From: DASWJZ01 sp963846475
GTDB taxonomy: Bacteria; Pseudomonadota; Alphaproteobacteria; Rhizobiales; Afifellaceae
Direction of reading: 5' to 3'
DNA length: 64,000 nucleotides
Assembly: GCA_963846475.1 (NCBI GenBank)
Contig: CAWJVZ010000004.1
Span: 3,596,001-3,660,000 of the forward strand
Both the position numbers and the translations under genes were made by a program. Below are positions 36,501 through 44,293 of the stretch, piece after piece. The notes under the pieces are model-generated. The model searched no databases and was not told the origin of the DNA. It saw only the letters and a list, made by a program, of their open reading frames with translations. Position 1 is the stretch's first letter, and each line of letters begins with the position of its first letter.

Positions 36501-37085
36501 ATGAATCGTCTTCTGCCGTACCTGCTCTGGCTGCTCCTCGCCGCCGCACCGGCCTGGGCCGAGCCGGTCCCCGCCCAGCAGGGGCTGACCCCGCAAAAAA
36601 TCGCCGAGCTGACGCTCGACGAGCTGTTTGCCGAGCTCCCCGAAAACGCCGGCTCGCCCGCCGGCCGGGCGCTGGAGGTAAAAATCCTGGAGCGGCTGCA
36701 CGAATCGGGCAGCGACACGGTCGACCTGCTGCTTGCCTGGGCGATGAAGTTCATGGAGGAGAAAAAATATCCGCGGGCGCTCGACGTGCTCGACCAGGTG
36801 GTGCTGCTCAAGCCGGATTTCGCCGAGGGCTGGAACAAGCGCGCCACGGTCTATTACCTCATCGACGATTACGGCAGCTCGCTCGCCGACATCCGCCGCA
36901 CGCTGGCGCTGGAGCCGCGCCATTTCGGCGCGCTGTCCGGCCTCGGCTTCATCCTCGACGAGACCGGCCAGAAGGAGCAGGCGATCGCCGTCTTCCGCAA
37001 GGCGCTGGCCATCAACCCGCAGCTCGACAAGATCAAGGAAGCCGTGGAGCGCCTGGAGAAGGAGACGGCGGGGAATTCGATCTGA
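36501..37085 (+). CDS. Exported TPR-repeat protein
   Basis: A 194-residue protein with the signal peptide MNRLLPYLLWLLLAAAPAWA, followed by a short helical region (LTLDELFAELPE) and two to three tetratricopeptide repeats from about residue 75 (KYPRALDVLDQVVLLKPDFA, GSSLADIRRTLALEPRHFGA, GQKEQAIAVFRKALAINPQL). It probably mediates protein-protein contacts in the periplasm. The same gene is seen next to rpmJ in many rhizobia. Specific partners are unknown. Confidence 0.85.
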   Translation: MNRLLPYLLWLLLAAAPAWAEPVPAQQGLTPQKIAELTLDELFAELPENAGSPAGRALEVKILERLHESGSDTVDLLLAWAMKFMEEKKYPRALDVLDQVVLLKPDFAEGWNKRATVYYLIDDYGSSLADIRRTLALEPRHFGALSGLGFILDETGQKEQAIAVFRKALAINPQLDKIKEAVERLEKETAGNSI

Positions 37086-37103
37086 GCCGCGCCGCTGGCG
37101 TGG

Positions 37104-37241
37104 TTCCTCCCCCGTCGCGGAGCGACGGGGGAGGGGGACCATGCGAAGCATGGTGGAGGGGGCAAGTTCAAGCGCCGCGGCCGCCATTCGCCCCCTCCAC
37201 CGCCTTCGGCGGTCCCCCTCCCCCGCTCCGCGGGTGAGGAA
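37104..37241. repeat. GC-rich palindromic repeat pair
   Basis: Two inverted units built from the same blocks as the repeats at 3906-4141: CCTCCCCCGTCGC...GCGACGGGGGAGG with ACCATGCGAAGCATGGT, then CCACCGCCTTCGGCGGT with CCTCCCCCGCTCCGCGGGTGAGGAAC. It sits between the TPR gene and a small ORF, and probably forms strong hairpins in RNA. Confidence 0.65.
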
Positions 37242-37338
37242 CCGCGGCCACCCCACGCGATTCCCCGCACTGGCAACCAATTTAGACGGCGAACAGTTGA
37301 CCTCCCGAAGAGGGCTGCCGGCAGAAGCAGCTCGGGAG

Positions 37339-37584
37339 ATGCCGAAAATGGCCGACGACGCGACAATGGTCGCGCTTATCCGGCATTCCATGACCGGAGA
37401 GACGAAGCCCCAGCGGAAAGCGGCCGGCATTCTCCTGGAGGTGCTGCGATCGAGCGATGGACTCGACGGGTTTTTCGTAAAATTCCCCACAGTGGAAGCC
37501 GACCACGGCCGCGCGGTCGCCGATGAGATCCGCGCCCTCATGCAGAGATACGGGCTCGGCGCGCCGCTCGACCTGGAGCCCTAG
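37339..37584 (+). CDS. Small hypothetical protein
   Basis: An 81-residue soluble ORF from ATG at 37339 (MPKMADDATMVALIRHSMTG) to 37584, with GGGAG-like bases just upstream. It is rich in charged residues and predicted to be helical; the end reads MQRYGLGAPLDLEP. The frame is open further upstream, but that part is palindromic repeat. I do not recognise the family. Host-like codon use gives it some support. Confidence 0.4.
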   Translation: MPKMADDATMVALIRHSMTGETKPQRKAAGILLEVLRSSDGLDGFFVKFPTVEADHGRAVADEIRALMQRYGLGAPLDLEP

Positions 37585-37649
37585 CCGCCTGGCGCCCCGG
37601 CCCAACCGCACCTATATGCTCGCCGAAAACGTGTGGGGCTCGGCCGGTC

Positions 37650-37860
37650 ATGAGCAAGGACATAGAGGCTGCGATCGCCCGGGAGCAGGAGCGGCTCTTG
37701 CGCCTCCTTGAGAGGACGCGAGCCGGCGACCTGTCGGTGGAGGGGCCGGGCTGGGAGTTCGATCCCCGATCTGCTGGCGCAGATCAGGGCTGCCATCGAT
37801 CAGATCGAAATCGCCATCGGGGTAGAGAACGCGGCGCGGCGCGACGCTTCGGGCAGGTAG
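37650..37860 (+). CDS. Small helical hypothetical protein, one frameshift
   Basis: Begins MSKDIEAAIAREQERLLRLL and, after a one-base shift near 37765, continues DLLAQIRAAIDQIEIAIGVE to a stop at 37860, giving about 70 residues. Both parts have the same amphipathic, charged helical character, which argues that they belong together. No family recognised. Without the shift the frame runs to 37925 with an unlikely Arg-rich tail. Confidence 0.4.
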
Positions 37861-38214
37861 CCGCGCCGTTTGGGACGCTGACCGACGCTCCTCGGGTTGG
37901 CCTTATGGTGACATTCACGGGATAGTCGCCTTCACCTCGCTGACATGCGGCTCGTCTGAGCGACGTGAAGTCTTGCACTCAGAAGTCGAACTTGGCACGC
38001 CGTTGACAATTCGAAATTTACATGATCAGATTCCGGCGGCTCCTGCAAAGGTGCCGATGAACCTGGAGCGGGTTCTGGACAGAGGCCAACCGAAAGGGCG
38101 GCGACCGGCACCATCCCTGCAAAGGGCAGAGTGCGAGGTACCACACACTTCAGCCGTGTGGCTTTGCTGGCGTCCGCTCCCTTATCCCAAGATGGGAAGC
38201 TAAGGAGTTGAAGA
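37861..38214. other. 354-bp non-coding left edge of a lower-GC segment
   Basis: No convincing ORF on either strand. GC content drops from about 37950 onward. It contains TTGACA at about 38002, and a short hairpin CCACAC...GTGTGG near 38141-38161. AAGGAG about 8 bases before 38215 is the ribosome-binding site of the next gene. No integrase, tRNA or clear attachment site was seen here. Confidence 0.5.
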
Positions 38215-39655
38215 ATGACCAGCATCTCCAGTGACATAATCATTCGATTTACGCATGTCGCGGCACAGCCTCCTCGATCGAATGAGGCCGGCGATGACAG
38301 TCCAATTCGGCGGCTAGTCGGTTTCGTGCCGGCCAGATACATCATGCCCCTGCTTGACAATGCGGGGTTGGCCGCAAATCCACGATCGTCGCGCCGCAAT
38401 GGGGTCGTTGACGATATCCTGCACACACTTGACGACGCTCCAGAGCTGTTTCGTTACAAGTCCAAAGGTCTGTTGATCGGCACCGCGCACTACGAGGAAC
38501 TACAACGTAATCGTTATCGTGTACGATTCGAAGATCCTGACGTAGAGGGCATCCTTGATGGCGGTCACAACATGCTCGCTATCGGCTTGCACATGCTTAA
38601 GAAAGTCATGGAAGATCGTGAATGGAAACGCATCAAATCTTGGGATGATATGAAATTGGCTTGGGAGGAGCACAGGGACGACGTTGAAGAGATCAAAGAC
38701 GAGTTCAATTTTGATGTTTCCGTTCGAACTGCTGGTTCCATCCGGGTCGACACCAGATGATATCGACGCTTTCATCATGCCGCTCCTAGCGGTTTGTGAG
38801 GCTCGCAACAACAATGCTCAATTGCCTATCGAAGCCAGAACGAACAAGCAGGGCTTCTATGATGCGATCAAGGCGGCTGTCCCGCGGGACTTTGCAGCTA
38901 GAGTTGAGTGGAAGCCCAACAGCTGGGAAGACGAAGACGAGAAGCGGCCCATAAAGGTTCGCGATCTTGTGGCACTCGCTTGGATCCCCCTCAATGCGCT
39001 CAACGAAGCAAACGCGTTACCTCGGGATATTAGTGTGTCTCCACAGAACACCTACAGGAATAAGGGCGAATGCTCACTCCGGTTTGAAGAACTCATGTCA
39101 CTCAACGAAGTGACACGCGAACTCCAGGGAACACGGCGCGAATTGCATCATGCCGGAATTGCAAGCGCCTTCACGCTGCTGGCGGATCTTCCGAAATTGT
39201 ACGACCAAATCTACGAGGAATTTCCGGACGCTTACAACGCTCGAAAACGTCGGTTCGCAGCCAACCCAATCGTGAAGATTTATGATCCGGCTAAGCGTAA
39301 TGCCGCAAAGGCCGCAGGGAAGGATGCAACGGGATACGTCACAACGGAGCCTAAGACGCCGTTCTTTCGGACCGGGGTTCGCTGTAGTTACCCCGAGGGC
39401 CTGATTGTACCAGTGATCTACGGTTTGAAGGGCTTGATGATTGTGGAGCACGGGAAAGTAAGGTGGGCGGTTCGTGATCCAAGTGCTTTTGTCTCACGGA
39501 ATTTGACCCGCATTGCGGATGCTTATCAACTCGTTATGAATCTCGCTCGATGGGATCCGCAGAAGATCTCTAAGGACGCCAACTCATACGAATTCGCCGT
39601 TCGCGAATTCCAGAACGCGCTGAACGAAGAAGAACGAACCGCTCGCGTCGCATAA
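38215..39655 (+). CDS. AIPR-like (abortive infection) protein, one frameshift
   Basis: Joined over a shift near 38720, the gene encodes about 480 residues. The N-terminal half contains EDPDVEGILDGGHNMLAIGL, like the V/I-DGGH-T/N signature of AIPR-type proteins. After the shift come FELLVPSGSTPDDIDAFIMP and LAVCEARNNNAQLPIEARTN, then IKVRDLVALAWIPLNAL. AIPR proteins occur in phage-resistance loci but have no settled mechanism. Codon use is clearly less GC-rich than the host, which indicates transfer. It is the first gene of a small accessory segment. Assignment is by motif memory only. Confidence 0.5.
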
Positions 39656-39667
39656 AAAGGGCGTTGC

Positions 39668-39699
39668 GCAACACAGCGGGTCTTGGCCTGCTGTGTTGC
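39668..39699 (+). terminator. Hairpin after the AIPR-like gene
   Basis: GCAACACAGC (39668-39677) pairs perfectly with GCTGTGTTGC (39690-39699), a 10-bp stem with a 12-base loop, 13 bases after the stop codon. No U-tract follows, so termination may be weak. The rest of 39700-39848 shows nothing coding. Confidence 0.45.
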
Positions 39700-39848
39700 T
39701 GCGAATTGCTTTCGACCGGGCACCGAGGCTGCCATTTAGCCAACCTCCATATGCGGCCTCACTGCCGCTCGCGCGACCACACTGGATCCCTCTCCACTTC
39801 ACTCCTCTACGACATTGGGGGGCTTGCTGGGCCTCCGCGGCATTCCGG

Positions 39849-40298
39849 CTATCCAGCGGCCGCTTCCCTCTGCCATTTTCGCAGAGAAATGTTGCGACTG
39901 GCGTACTCCATCAGGAGTTCACCAAATTCATGCATCCAGTAGATGAAGTCTACAGAATTCATGTCCCGATCTTCATCATAAAAAGCTGCGAAATCTTCGA
40001 AAAACCAGTCGTAGGTGTCATCGGGAAACTCGTGCCACTCACCAGCGACCCAAAATTGGGCCAAGCCCGCGAATAGCTCTCTTTCTAACGCCGCGACATT
40101 CCAAAACGGCTTCACACCGATCAATTCAAAATTTGGCAACCAAGTTCTGGCCTCGCGCAGCCTTCGCTTAGGATCGGTGGTCTTGCCGAGTTTGAATCGG
40201 GAGCCGACCTTCACAACGTAGAGCCAGCCGGGATCAAGTCGAGGCACTCCGAAAATATCTAAATTTGGGCGGAATTCGCTTCTTTTTTCAGCCGCCAT
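39849..40298 (-). CDS. GIY-YIG (T5orf172/Mug113-like) nuclease-domain protein
   Basis: A 149-residue protein. GWLYVVKVGSRFKLGKTTDP, then KRRLREARTWLPNF, form the GIY-YIG-like core, with WLYVV replacing the first GIY strand and FKLGKT the second. The catalytic-type Arg (KRRLREAR) and a late Glu (AGEWHEF) are present. The acidic C-terminal half (DEDRDMNSVDFIYWMHEFGE) is not recognised. Family members act in mobile elements, phages and defence. A TTG start at 40331 is an alternative. Low-GC codon use as for its neighbours. Confidence 0.65.
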   Translation of the reverse strand: MAAEKRSEFRPNLDIFGVPRLDPGWLYVVKVGSRFKLGKTTDPKRRLREARTWLPNFELIGVKPFWNVAALERELFAGLAQFWVAGEWHEFPDDTYDWFFEDFAAFYDEDRDMNSVDFIYWMHEFGELLMEYASRNISLRKWQREAAAG

Positions 40299-40358
40299 GG
40301 GTGCCCTCGTCTCGTCGCGAAATGTCTGCAATCAGAACCGACCATCATCCGTTGAGTC

Positions 40359-40487
40359 TCACGCCAGCAAATAGAGGCAGCCAGCGACGGCGATGATAAT
40401 CACGGCGACACCGATTGCCATTGCTACTGCCCCTTCTGCGGAAATCCGCAGGTTGGTGCGCGAAGCATCGATCTCGATCTTGCTCAC
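40359..40487 (-). CDS. 42-residue single-pass membrane protein
   Basis: GTG at 40487 opens MSKIEIDASRTNLRISAEGA, followed by a clear transmembrane helix (VAMAIGVAVIIIAVAGCLYL) and a stop at 40359. The GTG overlaps the TGA of the upstream RHH gene as GTGA, so translation is probably coupled. A short soluble N-tail plus one helix at the C-terminus resembles small toxins or membrane-acting peptides, but no family is recognised. Confidence 0.5.
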   Translation of the reverse strand: MSKIEIDASRTNLRISAEGAVAMAIGVAVIIIAVAGCLYLLA

Positions 40488-40921
40488 GCCCTGTCTCCTT
40501 CGCTGGCACAATTTTCCAGGCAGCGCACCATCCAGGCGTTGAGCGACTGCTTATTAGCATCGGCCCTTTCAGCGAGACGGGCGCGCAGGCTTTCCGGCAT
40601 CCGCAAAGTGAACTTGGCTTCTCCTGAACCTGCTTCCGGCATTTCACCAAACAAAGTTTCAATTAGGTCGGGGTTCCAGCTCACCTTCTCTTCAAGCCAC
40701 TTCCGCGCCTCGTCGGGGCTGAGTGGGGTGATCCCCTCATAATCGTCCTCGGCCGCACCATCGAGGTACGTATACCGGAAGAAGGCTCCATGACGCGTCT
40801 GGAACAAGTAGTCGCCATAGGTGTACTGCCCCTCGTCCTCATCCCGGCCGGCGAGCTGAGTTGCCGTTTCGGTGTTGTAGGTCTTGCCGTCGATAATGCG
40901 CTTGCATCGGATGGTACGCAT
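40484..40921 (-). CDS. Ribbon-helix-helix (Arc/HicB-like) protein
   Basis: A 145-residue protein from ATG at 40921. The C-terminal ~45 residues form an RHH DNA-binding domain (KFTLRMPESLRARLAERADA, then NKQSLNAWMVRCLE). The N-terminal part starts MRTIRCKRIIDGKTYNTETA and has GQYTYGDYLFQTRHGAFFRY, a small strand-rich domain as found in some toxin-antitoxin antitoxins or their regulators. A large perfect palindrome lies just upstream and suggests autoregulation. It is coupled to the small membrane protein gene downstream. Confidence 0.6.
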   Translation of the reverse strand: MRTIRCKRIIDGKTYNTETATQLAGRDEDEGQYTYGDYLFQTRHGAFFRYTYLDGAAEDDYEGITPLSPDEARKWLEEKVSWNPDLIETLFGEMPEAGSGEAKFTLRMPESLRARLAERADANKQSLNAWMVRCLENCASEGDRA

Positions 40922-40940
40922 TCGATTCCTCGTTCTCACA

Positions 40941-41001
40941 TTGCCGTCACCTGAGCATATAATCACTTGACGGCAACTGTCAACAGTTGCCGTCAAGTGA
41001 T
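40941..41001 (-). promoter_or_regulatory. Operator palindrome overlapping a strong minus-strand promoter
   Basis: 40962-40980 and 40983-41001 are perfect 19-base inverted repeats separated by 2 bases, with half-site TTGCCGTCAA. A further half-site, TTGCCGTCA, lies at 40941-40949. Read on the minus strand, TTGACA (centre of the palindrome) and TATATG follow with 16 bases between, a strong sigma-70-type promoter for the RHH gene. This fits repression by a dimer or tetramer of the RHH protein. From 41002 to 41212 there is only intergenic repeat-like sequence (GGGTTCTCGGGTCTTCGCCC and the following GAGAATGACG near 41063-41092). Confidence 0.6.
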
Positions 41002-41212
41002 CATTGGCATGCGATTCGAAGCGTGAGCGGAGGACCCAGCAGGGTCGTGCCGGGGCATTTGGGTTCTCGGGTCTTCGCCCGAGAATGACGGCCGAGGGCT
41101 TAAGTCGTGTATTTGCAAAAGTGTTTACTAGCCTGAGGATGCGTCTTGCGTCCTTCGAGGCCGCCCCCGCGCGAATTGTCCTCGGAGTGATGCCAACTAT
41201 GAGGGAGCGGGT

Positions 41213-42304
41213 ATGCAACGCATGATCGCGCGCCGGATAATCTGGCCGTCTGTGGAGACGCTCACCTATCCTCATCCCATTGATCTATCGGTCGTAGCTC
41301 ACTCGGCTGCCATCGAGACTTTGCAGATCGACTTGGTGGCTCAGGGCTGGGTGGGCCTGTTCGCTGGCCTCTTACAGCCGGGAGGCGACAGTGATGATCT
41401 CGTCTGGCTCGCCGACGGTCCCGGAGGGGAAGCGGAAATCAAGCGGGCATATTCTGCGTTGTTTGGGCGCTTTTTCGGGCGGGCGATCCTAAGACACGAG
41501 CACGACTGCCTTGACTTGCAGCAGGTGCGCGACGGACGCGAGCTCGCCCCTGGTGTGCACGTTCGCCGCCGTCGCGGTCTCTCCATGCGCGGTGACCTGC
41601 CTGATTGGGTTAGCTGGAACAGCCAAGCGGGCCGGTACAGCATCTGCGAGGCCAAGGGCAGCTACGAACGCGCCAACTGGCGCACACGCCAGCCGCAGGT
41701 AATCCGCAATGCCTTGGACCAGATCGCGCGAGTTGAAATCCTCGACGCTTCTGGCCGACAGCAAACTAAAGACTGGGTGGTGGCAAGCCGATGGGGCACC
41801 GTTGTCAATGGCAAGGAGCAGACGATTGTCACGGTTGATCCCCTCTCCGAGGGTCGGGTGCCCACGCGTGAGGAGGCAGAGACGGCGGCGCGCGAGCTGC
41901 ACGCCCGCTTCATTGCGGACCTGTTGCGGAGCATGGGACGCCGTGAACTCGCCCATTCCTTGGAGATGGGCGACGGCCAATTGATCGGGGGCGAGGACAA
42001 CGTAGCCATCGTAGCTGGTCGGCCAGGCTATGCGGCCCTCCTAATTGACGGCGCGGGGGTGATTCCTCTGCGGGGCACACAAAGGCGACAACGCTTCGAA
42101 GTGTTTAGGGACGCCGCGTTTGAGCAGGGCCGAAAGTTGGCCCTCATCGCTGTTGAGCGAAGCGCCGCCCAAGGCGCGTCCCAGCGCTCGCCCCGCCCTC
42201 AGGATCGGAAGACGTTGATTCTCGACGACGGCCTCACAGTGGCCTCCGATGGCGTCACTGTGACCTGGAATATCGAAGCCTTGGAGTTCCCCGAGACCGG
42301 CTAA
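41213..42304 (+). CDS. Hypothetical protein with PD-(D/E)XK-like nuclease motif
   Basis: A 363-residue protein not assigned to a family. The central segment GDLPDWVSWNSQAGRYSICE followed by AKGSY has the spacing of a D...E-x-K nuclease core, and RRRRGLSMRG precedes it. The N-terminal part (WLADGPGGEAEIKRAYSALF) and C-terminal part (VAIVAGRPGYAALLIDGAGV) show alternating strands. It begins after a GGGAGCGG site. It lies between the low-GC segment and the duplicated pyk end, so a defence or mobile role is possible but unproven. Confidence 0.5.
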   Translation: MQRMIARRIIWPSVETLTYPHPIDLSVVAHSAAIETLQIDLVAQGWVGLFAGLLQPGGDSDDLVWLADGPGGEAEIKRAYSALFGRFFGRAILRHEHDCLDLQQVRDGRELAPGVHVRRRRGLSMRGDLPDWVSWNSQAGRYSICEAKGSYERANWRTRQPQVIRNALDQIARVEILDASGRQQTKDWVVASRWGTVVNGKEQTIVTVDPLSEGRVPTREEAETAARELHARFIADLLRSMGRRELAHSLEMGDGQLIGGEDNVAIVAGRPGYAALLIDGAGVIPLRGTQRRQRFEVFRDAAFEQGRKLALIAVERSAAQGASQRSPRPQDRKTLILDDGLTVASDGVTVTWNIEALEFPETG

Positions 42305-42363
42305 GGGGAATAGTCCCACTCACGCGGTTGGGGGTGGAAAATATGCCTTACGCTGCATTCGCC

Positions 42364-42538
42364 TTAAATCCCGCTCTTGCCGTCCGGGCCGATGAAGGCG
42401 ATGCGCAGAAGATTCGTCGCGCCGGGGGTGCCGAAGGGCACGCCGGCGGTGACGATGACGCGCTGGCCCGGCGTGCCAAACCCCTCGCGACAGGCGATGC
42501 TGCAGGCGCGGTTGACCATCTCGTCGACGTCGTGGACG
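42364..42538 (-). pseudogene. Duplicated 3' end of pyruvate kinase gene
   Basis: 175 bases match the last 175 bases of pyk (46816-46990) in the same orientation with about 11 mismatches (~94%). They encode VHDVDEMVNRACSIACREGF through the C-terminus GPDGKSGI and end in TAA rather than TAG. Only two residues differ from the intact copy, so the fragment separated recently or comes from a related strain's functional gene. Beyond 42538 the similarity ends abruptly. 42539-42737 holds no convincing gene. Confidence 0.85.
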
Positions 42539-42737
42539 GGTCTGGCGAAGCAGGTCGCCATGCCCGCACCTCCCGCACCAGTGCCTGGTCCGCGGCTTTG
42601 GATCGCGACATCGCAACCTGGGAATTACGATACTGTCGCTGATTGAGTGCCATCGATGTCCAGAAACCTTCGGGCGCTGCCCTCGGCGGTTCACCGCAAG
42701 GCCGAAGAGAGGCTCGAACGTCAAGTGCCGAATGGGC

Positions 42738-43328
42738 TTATCGAATCGGGCGACGATTGCGATGCGGAAAGGCTGCTTTCGGCGGAGCTTGTTCGATCAG
42801 CTCGCAGAGCTCGGTCCAGCCGTCGCCGTTTTCCCAGCAAAGCTCCTTGAAACAGTGCGAGAGGCCGCGTGCCTGGATAGCGGCTCGCACGCCGGCATTA
42901 TGCCTGCTGTAATAGGCGAGGTATTCTGCTCGGTGGCCCCTTGGGTGATCGTAGCCGAAGGCCATTCGACGGTGCGCATCGTACTGCGGCCCGACGCGAT
43001 CGGCGTGCGAGGTAACGCTGTCGAGCCAGATCTCCGGGCTCTTTCGAACAGTCAGGACATAACGCGCTGAAGCGCCGTAGCGGTCCATCAGCTCTTCGTA
43101 AAGCGCCAGAAAGGGCCAGTCCTCGACGCAATCGTGCGCGTCTACAATCGCGAGTACCGCAGCGACGTCACCGCGGTACCACCGCTCATGCAGCTCAGGG
43201 CTCCAGCTGTGGTTGGAGTAGCCTAACGAAACGAGGGCCTGCTGCAGGCTCTTTGTGCCGGTCTTGCTGAGCCCAAGGCCAAGTACCTTCGGCTTTTGGT
43301 CAGCTATACTGGCGCGAATCGGACTCAA
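42738..43328 (-). CDS. Sulfotransferase family protein
   Basis: About 196 residues from TTG at 43328. VLGLGLSKTGTKSLQQAL is the PAPS 5'-phosphosulphate loop, and YVLTVRKSPEIWLDSV the 3'-phosphate-binding segment. HNAGVRAAIQARGLSHCFKE follows the usual pattern of this family (P-loop Sulfotransfer_4 type). It would transfer sulphate to a sugar or lipid. The frame is open further upstream, but that part is Arg-rich and not family-like. It is divergent from the acetyltransferase gene across 234 bases. Confidence 0.75.
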   Translation of the reverse strand: MSPIRASIADQKPKVLGLGLSKTGTKSLQQALVSLGYSNHSWSPELHERWYRGDVAAVLAIVDAHDCVEDWPFLALYEELMDRYGASARYVLTVRKSPEIWLDSVTSHADRVGPQYDAHRRMAFGYDHPRGHRAEYLAYYSRHNAGVRAAIQARGLSHCFKELCWENGDGWTELCELIEQAPPKAAFPHRNRRPIR

Positions 43329-43562
43329 GAGACGATATCCCCTGCGCTGGGGCCACGACGCCTGGGATAGATGCGTAGGCGCCTGCCCTGTCAAGGCCGC
43401 CGTAGCCCGCCGTGACCGCCTGCGGTGCCGACCACGGCCCGAACACGAGCGCTCGCCCGCCGGGCGATCGCCCTTAGGAGCGCGGCCCGCCAACCGGGCC
43501 GCGAAGATGCTACGGACGGCCTCCTTGTTCCAGCCGCAGGTAAACGCTAGTGGAGCGCGCAT

Positions 43563-44285
43563 GTGGAGTATCGGCCGTTGACCGACACGGGGGTCACTCG
43601 CAGCTCTTTGGGCGGGAACGCCCCGATCGCGGACCTAAAGATCGCGATATTCGGGGCGGCTGGATTCGCTCGCGAAGTGCACCAGCTGGTCACGGACCTC
43701 AAGGGCAGCGGCGGGCGCCTCCGTTGCGAAGGCTTTCTCGTGGATCGCGAGTACCAGGATCGCGACGAGGTGCATGGATACCCGGTCCTTGGCGACGCAG
43801 GCTGGCTGGTCGGTAGGCCGGAAGTTCATACGATTATTGCCATTGGCGCAACCCGGCCGCGCCGTCGCATTGCGGAGCAGATTTCTAGCAAGGCGGGTTC
43901 TCGCTTCGCGACCCTGGTCCATCCGCGCGCTTCGGTCGGCAACTCGGTTTTCATCGGTGTCGGCAGCATCGTCTGCGCCGGGGCTGTGGCCACCGTTGAC
44001 ATCGCGCTTGGGCGGCACGTCCAGCTACATGCCAATTGTACGGTCGGCCATGACGTGACGTTGGGAGACTTCGTGACCGTTGCTCCCGGTGCCGTAATAT
44101 CGGGACGGGTTCGCGTGGGCGAGGGCACGTTTTTGGGCGCTGGAGCCGTGGTGCTGCCGGATGTCCAGGTGGGCAATTGGGTGATGGTAGGAGCCGGTGC
44201 GGTCGTCACCAAGGACGTGCCGGACAATGTCGTCGTAACCGGAGTTCCCGCGAAATTTCTTGAGGCAAAGGGCAGTCTGCGCTGA
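43563..44285 (+). CDS. NeuD/PglD-type sugar acetyltransferase
   Basis: A 240-residue protein. The N-terminal domain (KIAIFGAAGFAREVHQLVTD) is a Rossmann-like PglB-type domain, and the C-terminal half is a left-handed beta helix of hexapeptide repeats (GNSVFIGVGSIVCAGAVATV, IALGRHVQLHANCTVGHDVT) with the likely catalytic His in NCTVGHDVTLGDF. It transfers acetyl groups to a nucleotide-linked amino sugar. It lies 8 bases upstream of the DegT aminotransferase gene, as in many O-antigen loci. GTG start; a later start near KIAIFG is possible. Confidence 0.82.
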   Translation: MEYRPLTDTGVTRSSLGGNAPIADLKIAIFGAAGFAREVHQLVTDLKGSGGRLRCEGFLVDREYQDRDEVHGYPVLGDAGWLVGRPEVHTIIAIGATRPRRRIAEQISSKAGSRFATLVHPRASVGNSVFIGVGSIVCAGAVATVDIALGRHVQLHANCTVGHDVTLGDFVTVAPGAVISGRVRVGEGTFLGAGAVVLPDVQVGNWVMVGAGAVVTKDVPDNVVVTGVPAKFLEAKGSLR

Positions 44286-44293
44286 GTGGATGA

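Noticed and set aside
37086..37338. Coding start of the 37584-ending ORF within the repeat block
   Set aside because: This part is made of palindromic repeat units that also occur elsewhere; an internal ATG at 37339 is more plausible.
42539..42737. Continuation of the pyk fragment or a separate gene upstream of it
   Set aside because: Similarity to pyk stops abruptly at 42538, and the remaining stretch has no protein-like frame on either strand.
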